Assembly: GCA_012295275.1 (NCBI GenBank)
Contig: CM022672.1
Coordinates: forward strand, 34,105,065-34,169,064
Length of the DNA stretch: 64,000 bases
Reading direction: 5' to 3'
DNA from: Chrysomallon squamiferum
Lineage: Eukaryota; Mollusca; Gastropoda; Neomphalida; Peltospiridae
Under the pieces are notes generated by a model. It ran no database searches, was not told the DNA's origin, and saw only the letters and a program-made list of their open reading frames with translations. Position numbers and translations under genes: made by a program. Positions 58,521 to 64,000 of the stretch are shown here, one piece after another (the first letter of the stretch is position 1; each line of letters opens with the position of its first letter).

Positions 58521-58694
58521 CTGTACGGCAGTGTGAATGTACTTGCCTTTAGACGCAAGGTGAAGTGGTGATACATGAGACCCAACTGTAAAGTTTGGAT
58601 CAGCTCCACATTCCAGTAAGAGTCGGACAATATCCAAGTAACCACCTGAAAAATATAGAATGAAAATCATTTATTTATTTATTTGTTTGCTTGT

Positions 58695-58733
<39 letters not shown>

Positions 58734-58861
58734 TGTATTTGGTTGTTTATTTATTTATTTTTTTTTTTTTTTTTTTTGTTTATTTGTTTGTTAGTTTGTT
58801 TATTATTTTATTTATTTATTTATTTGTCTGCCATCACTATATTAAGTATGTTTCCCATACC

Positions 58862-58909
<48 letters not shown>

Positions 58910-59586
58910 TATTATGTTACTGTTTGTGTAGATGTGTTTTGTGTGTATTTGTATTTATATGTGCTGTACGATGGAGATAAAATCAATCTGTTACCAGTAA
59001 AAAATTGTATTTTACATCTGACACAAGTAACATTGGTGGAACAGAAACAAGAAATAGGTACATTGTGGAAGTTAGATCCTGTGAACCATAGTTTACCAAG
59101 CAATGGCACTTAATTATATAGATTCAGATATATAGATATCGATATAAATAGAGATACAGATATACAGATATCGATATAAATAGAGATACAGATATATAGA
59201 TATTGATATAAATATAGATTGAGATATATAGATATCGATATAGATAGAGATACAGATATATAGATATCGATATAGATAGAGATTCAGATATATAGATATC
59301 GATATAAATAGAGATACAGATATACATAGGCACACAGTAGAAGTTAGATCCTGGGGACTTAGATCCACAAGTGATCATGCTTAATCAACACACACACAAT
59401 AAACAAATAAATAAACGTGTTACAACAGCCACATACAAAAGAGCAATATGTTGTTGATGATGATGATGATGATCATGATGATAATTATAATGTCAATGTA
59501 GCCACATTTAAATATAAACATATAGTGTATTTATAATTATTGTTACTATTTCTTGTGTTTCTATGATACATATGTGTTTATGTATC

Positions 59587-59632
<46 letters not shown>

Positions 59633-59858
59633 TATTTATGAGAGAGAAATAAAAGAAAACTGTAAATATATTAATACTGATACCTGCACAGGCATTAGTC
59701 AAAGCAGTATAACCATTGTCATCAAGAATATTTGGGTTTACATTCTTTCGTAAAAGCTTTCTTACAGTAGATATGTCACCAGACGCTGCGGCGGAAACCA
59801 TTCGTATTTTCATTTCCCTACCCATAAAAACTTTCGACATATGTAACAGTTTCGCCAT
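57849..59858 (-). CDS. Small ankyrin-repeat protein with lysine/glycine-rich tail
   Basis: Three exons, 59858-59684, 58645-58547 and 58141-57849 (stop), give 188 residues. There are about three ankyrin repeats: MVSAAASGDISTVRKLLRKN, DDNGYTALTNACAGGYLDIV then RLLLECGADPN, and HVSPLHLASKGNHTEIVKLL followed by LNGASNEA. A linker with TPIIPAYAIPKV follows, then a tail made of KKGKK repeats ending in five lysines, likely a nuclear/nucleolar or RNA- or microtubule-binding sequence. Ankyrin repeats mediate protein binding; no enzymatic domain is present. Intron 2 starts with a perfect GC donor (AAAG|GCAAGT). The acceptor and first 24 bases of exon 3 are duplicated in the preceding intron. I cannot name a vertebrate orthologue. 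It is divergent with the SMYD gene, 640 bp away. Confidence 0.9.
58148..58338 (+). repeat. ATA tracts in ankyrin gene intron 2
   Basis: Two pure ATA tracts (58176-58227 and 58281-58338), each following AATAACAACAACAA, flanking the decoy exon edge. Confidence 0.93.
58225..58280 (-). repeat. Duplicated exon-3 edge and splice acceptor (decoy) in ankyrin gene intron 2
   Basis: TTTCACTATTTCAGTATGGT, TACCTGAAAGTAATAATAAA and AATAACAACAACAA repeat 58118-58173 exactly apart from one base, including the last 24 bp of the minus-strand exon start and its AG acceptor. ATA triplet tracts separate the two copies. Confidence 0.93.
58660..58910 (+). repeat. ATTT and TTA tracts in ankyrin gene intron 1
   Basis: TTTA tetranucleotides (58669-58735), a poly-T, more TTTA, and TTA triplets (58863-58906). 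Confidence 0.92.
59114..59335 (+). repeat. GATATA-type minisatellite
   Basis: Units of AGATATATAGATATCGATAT with AAATAGAGATAC linkers, about 40 bp each, flanked on both sides by GAAGTTAGATCCTG (about 59068 and 59340), i.e. a duplicated flank. Confidence 0.9.
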
Positions 59859-60090
59859 TTTGTATTAATTATTTAGTTCTATTTTAAGTTAAAAGTAAAT
59901 ATTTGAGCGGCGAACAATAACGGTTGTCAAGCAACTGTTTACATAGACCATTTATAGTTTTATTGAATCGAAGAGTTGAAAGTTATATCAGAGTTATCTC
60001 CCTGTGGACAATACTACACTAGTATTGGCTCTAAGCACTTTTAAAAACACCTGAAACAATAAATAAATAACTACATAACTAAATAAATAT

Positions 60091-60128
<38 letters not shown>

Positions 60129-60498
60129 AAAAATAAATAAAGACTAAGAATAAGACTAGTGCGATCACACGGAATTATTACTACAGCGTAAGAATGAATC
60201 AGGAAAATATGTAATATAAAATAAAATAAAATAAAATAAAATAAAAATATAATATAAATCAGATATGTAAACAAAATGCTTAATAAAGCCAAAAGGATGA
60301 GCATAATTTCTGCAGACACAAAAACGTATTCTTTGTTTTTTTTCTTCTTTTTTTCTTTTTTTTTTTGACGTCATAAGAGGCTTTTTTAACAAATCGTTTT
60401 CCTTTTTGACAGAATCGAAAGTGTTCATCGCTTAAGAGATTTTAAGAGTGAGCATATAGTGTTATTATTTATTAATAAGAACTATTATTGACTGCACA
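59859..60498. promoter_or_regulatory. Probable bidirectional promoter, ankyrin gene / SMYD gene
   Basis: The two start codons lie 640 bp apart on opposite strands. The interval has a (TA)n tract (60092-60124), an AAATA array and a T-rich run with TGACGTCA at 60366-60373, the same palindrome found in the duplicated upstream regions. Shared control is inferred from geometry. Confidence 0.4.
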
Positions 60499-61028
60499 AT
60501 GTCATGCAAACGCGGAGATCTAATAGTTTCAGCTGATCCATACGTTCATGTACTAAATAAACATGAAAGAAAGAAAAGATGTGACGCCTGCTTTAAATGG
60601 TAAGTATCATAGTATGAGTGTAAATTCCTCACTTTATGAAGAAGCACCTAAATATTTCCATTTGTTGATATAACTGGGGTTTTGGTTGTTATTGTTTTGT
60701 TTTTTATAATAAAATAATATATATTTGTGGTTTGATAGAATGGCTTGGTTGATATAGCGGAGTGTTAACGATTTTCTTTTTTTTTACATTAATAATACTG
60801 AAGGTGAATTTTACAGTTAAGCCAAAATATTCAAATAATCATGACTTCAGCTCCTAATAAATTTTTAAAATTCTAATTGTCTTTCAGTTTCAGTCTTTTG
60901 TTTTATTTTCCTAAATTTAATTAATTAATTAATTCATTCATTTATTTACTTTAGTGGCTGCTTTTTTTTATTATGATATAAAATTAATTGTGTCATGATG
61001 ACCTGGAAAAGAAATAATAATAATAAAA

Positions 61029-61074
<46 letters not shown>

Positions 61075-62979
61075 TTTATTTGTTTGTTTATTTATTTATT
61101 TATTTTTCAGCAGTAACAGTTTAAAGAAGTGCTCAGCTTGTGGTATTGTTTATTACTGCAATGTGAAGTGTCAGGTAAAAATGTGTTATAAAACATACCA
61201 TTGAAACAACAAAATAACCTAATAGAAATAATAAAAAAATAAAAGTAGATGATACCTAATCATGTTGAATAATCTCACTTATTCCTGTTATAGACACAAT
61301 GTTACTGACTAAGGTGACTATAGTGACTGTTTTAAGTAGTAATAATGAATAATAACAGAATCTCTGGTTTGACATTTTAGTATGTAACCCTTGACGTCAA
61401 ATCAGATCTTAACCGACTTAAGTGTTAAACATGGAGTTTTAGCCAAAAATAGCTGAGTGAACCAGAAATTTAAGGTTTTAATATTTTGTTTAAAAAGGGT
61501 TTAGACATAATTTATCTCTTTGTTCCATATATGAAACTGATAGAATAAGACCTGGTTCATTATGATGGGTTAATTACTTTTCATCAGTCCTATATAATGT
61601 ACACGTGTATTGTCTGCTTTTAGCTGCAGTTCAGATTTTCAATAGTTAAATAATATTTTTATATTAATAGTTTATATTATTTTGAAATATTAATTGAGGC
61701 AGATTACTGACTAAAAATACTGATGTTGGCAGCAAAGATTTTTTTGAATGAAATTTCACATAATTTTTGCATTTGTTTATGTATGTTTATATATGTGTGG
61801 TGCATATGTTTGTGTTTGTTTCTGCATGTGTATTCATTGATATATATATATATATATATATATAAATATTGTTGTATGTGGATTTTTTTGTGTCTCTTAG
61901 TGTAAATTATTCATCTAAACTAAATATGTCATTCATGTTTACAGAACTTTAAACTGTTTTGTTTTAGCAAGAAGATTATCGTGTTCATAAAGAAGAATGC
62001 TGCTGTCTGAAGCAGACGTTTCCCAGAATTCCCACTGAAAGTGTCCGTCTGCTTCTCAGACTGGTCATACGACACACGGTAGCCATTGTTATAAACAATT
62101 CATAATTATATTTTTCAGCTAGATCATTTTATATTGTTTGTTCCAGGTGATAAATATCATTGCTTTTTGGGGGTTTTTAATTCAGTTATTTGATTAATAT
62201 CAATTTTGCTGAGTTTTCATATAAAAGGTAAAAATAAAGTAATAATATTATTATTACATGTCACTCAGTAAATTAGAAATTTAGATCTAATATAACATAA
62301 CTTCAAATAAATATTTGTTACATGAGTTTTATTTAAAAGCTAGGTACTCCAAAATAGGTTTGTAAAACGTTAATAAACCAACAAGCTGTTATTAGAAATA
62401 ATTATCTTCTGTAGAATCACAGAGGTTAGCACCAAAACTGTTTTAATACAAATGATTAGTGCTTGTTGTACAAAATGTTCAACTGCTCTTTCTGTAAATG
62501 TTCTAACATTCAAAGAGTTTTTAGTGTTAAATATTTATCTGTATAGAAATATTTATTAATGTAGAAGTTTTAGCTGTACAAAATAATTTATCAACATAAA
62601 AATAGTTAAATATTGTTGAGTCAAATATTTATATATAACATTTTTCTGTAAAAAAACAAATGCATTGGTTCCAAAGCTTTACCTTGTAAAATGTTTATCT
62701 AACACTGAAGGAATTCTTGGGGTAAAATATTTATTAGTTATTTTTATATAAATACTGGCTTGGAACAAAGTTAATAATGTTTTCTAAATGAAAGTCAAAG
62801 ACAGTATTTAGATTTTTGTATACACAATTACTGAACTACATGCCATTTGGTTTAACTTTCAGAAAATATTTAATATTTCATTTCAGATTGGTATGAAAGA
62901 AAATCTGCCTGTCAAATATTATATGAAATGATGTATGAAATTTGTTTCTGTAGTTATTTGTTTGTTTGGGTTTTTTTGC

Positions 62980-63019
<40 letters not shown>

Positions 63020-64000
63020 ATTATAAAAATATTACTTAATTCACAGCATGGAGATGAGAAAAAGTTTGCTGAAATAGACACTGCAAAATGGAGGACATTT
63101 AATGAACTTCAAACTCGTAAGTGTTAACGTCTCTTCAGTTTATTAATATTAATTTTCATATATTATTAATAGTATTCAGTGGTATTAATATCAGTATTCA
63201 GTGGTATTAATATCAGTATTCAGTGATATTAATATCAACATTCAGTGATATTGATATTAATATTAATATTTGTCTCTTACTAATATCAATATTCATATAT
63301 TGCAATGAAGATTTGAAAAAGTAAAACCTGTTACTGAAATAGCCGTTATGGTTAATTCGTTACAATAAATCAGTAACTGTTCTTTTATAGGCATCATCCT
63401 TTACACAGGAAAATAATCTGAAAGCATTTTATAGGAAACAATATGGCTTAGTATTTCAGAAACCATCTGGGAATTTACACACCCATATCACCTGTAGGCA
63501 TAGAAGTAGAACTAATTTAATCTTGTTAATTAGTGTACATTAGTTAGGGATACAAATATTTAAGAAAGTATATCGATTCTATTTAAGAACACATTTAAAA
63601 TCTGGTTATATGCTGTATACAGACATAATACAGAGTACCTAAACAGTCTGGACAAAATATTATTTTAATAAAAAAAAAGATATAGAAAAAGTACAAGATT
63701 ATTTTTCATAACCAGACCAAAGCTGCTTTTTAAAATACTGTTTTCTATACAGAATAATTTATAACTTTTATTTCAGATACACAGGAAATTAAAAAAGATA
63801 ACCAAAGAATGGTAATTTTCTGCACAAAATCACAATGTTATAAGAATGGAGATATTTCAGATATTTAAACATTTTACTTTCAGATGTGGAGGAAATTAAA
63901 AAAGATACAAAAAGAATGGAGGTTTTCACACAACTCTCTTTCACTCTTCATGAGTTTGTTGGAGATGTCTTCCCTCTTCCTGAAGTAAAACAGCTACTTG
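60499..64000 (+). CDS. SMYD-family SET/MYND protein, first five exons (runs off the window)
   Basis: Exons 60499-60599, 61111-61174, 61968-62078, 63047-63116 and 63884-64000+ join in phase through GT-AG introns. They read MSCKRGDLIVSADPYVHVL (the end of the split SET S-sequence, like PGELLFRSDP in SMYD3), then the MYND zinc finger CDACF...CSACGIVYYC...CQQEDYRVHKEEC with all cysteines and the histidine, then TESVRLLLRLVIRHT and the helical linker. Relatives methylate lysines on histones or cytosolic proteins. The N-terminus is about 15-20 residues shorter than usual, lacking the first SET strand, so an extra 5' exon may be missed or the strand lost. The catalytic SET core lies beyond the window. 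A duplicated partial exon precedes exon 5. Confidence 0.87.
61019..61107 (+). repeat. ATA and TTTA tracts at the exon 2 acceptor of the SMYD gene
   Basis: ATA triplets (61019-61074) followed by TTTA tetranucleotides up to the TTTTCAG acceptor. Confidence 0.9.
63165..63262 (+). repeat. Short tandem TCAGTATTCAGTGGTATTAA units
   Basis: Four imperfect 23-bp units in SMYD intron 4. Confidence 0.85.
63777..63811 (+). pseudogene. Duplicated exon-5 start in the SMYD gene (decoy exon)
   Basis: After TTTATTTCAG it reads ATACACAGGAAATTAAAAAA then GATAACCAAAGAATG, followed by GGTAAT. It matches the first 35 bases of exon 5 (63884-63918). It has both an acceptor and a GT donor, but its length of 35 means splicing it before exon 5 breaks the frame. 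Confidence 0.85.

Overview
This is a fragment of an AT-rich, intron-rich animal nuclear genome. Genes carry short exons with GT-AG (and two GC-AG) introns and are separated by very long dinucleotide and trinucleotide microsatellites, minisatellites and duplicated non-coding blocks. The gene families (receptor tyrosine phosphatase with tandem domains, hedgehog-type Hint domain, torsin, caspase, SMYD, nucleoside hydrolase) and the repeat-rich compactness fit a lophotrochozoan, most likely a mollusc. Species cannot be fixed from the sequence alone. There is one 200-base assembly gap at 15909-16108.

Layout. 1-9.3 kb holds no convincing gene: it contains dispersed repeats, a 125-bp tandem array, segmentally duplicated blocks and the left arm of a large inverted repeat. 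9.3-15.9 kb (minus) holds 16 exons of a receptor-type protein tyrosine phosphatase with an active D1 and a catalytically dead D2; a signal-peptide exon (16.1-16.2 kb, minus) lies beyond the gap. 17.5-21.0 kb is the right arm of the inverted repeat. Inside and after it, on the plus strand, lies a complete five-exon gene (20306-22751) encoding signal peptide, dibasic site, a short eight-cysteine peptide and a full hedgehog-type Hint module. 23-32 kb is gene-poor, with minisatellites and a tandem segmental duplication ending in a torsin fragment. 33.1-33.9 kb (minus) is an intronless caspase. 35.0-36.8 kb is a satellite array. 38.8-39.6 kb (plus) is an intronless torsin-like AAA+ gene. 43.4-45.2 kb (minus) is a decayed second Hint gene. 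46-51 kb is mostly simple repeat with two small candidate terminal exons. 51.7-54.4 kb (minus) is a five-exon inosine-uridine-type nucleoside hydrolase, 57.8-59.9 kb (minus) a three-exon ankyrin-repeat gene, and 60.5 kb to the end (plus) the first five exons of a SMYD-family SET/MYND gene, head-to-head with the ankyrin gene.

The most unusual theme is a small Hint family scattered through the window: one intact gene, one broken gene, one orphan exon 4 and one exon-3 scrap. The signal-peptide exon and proximal upstream DNA of the intact Hint gene match, in inverted orientation, those in front of the phosphatase gene. The upstream DNA of the broken Hint gene also matches that of the phosphatase. 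This suggests a promoter-plus-signal-peptide module has been duplicated and shared between unrelated coding regions. The other notable theme is exon-edge duplication: both the ankyrin and SMYD genes carry duplicated splice acceptors with the first bases of an exon.
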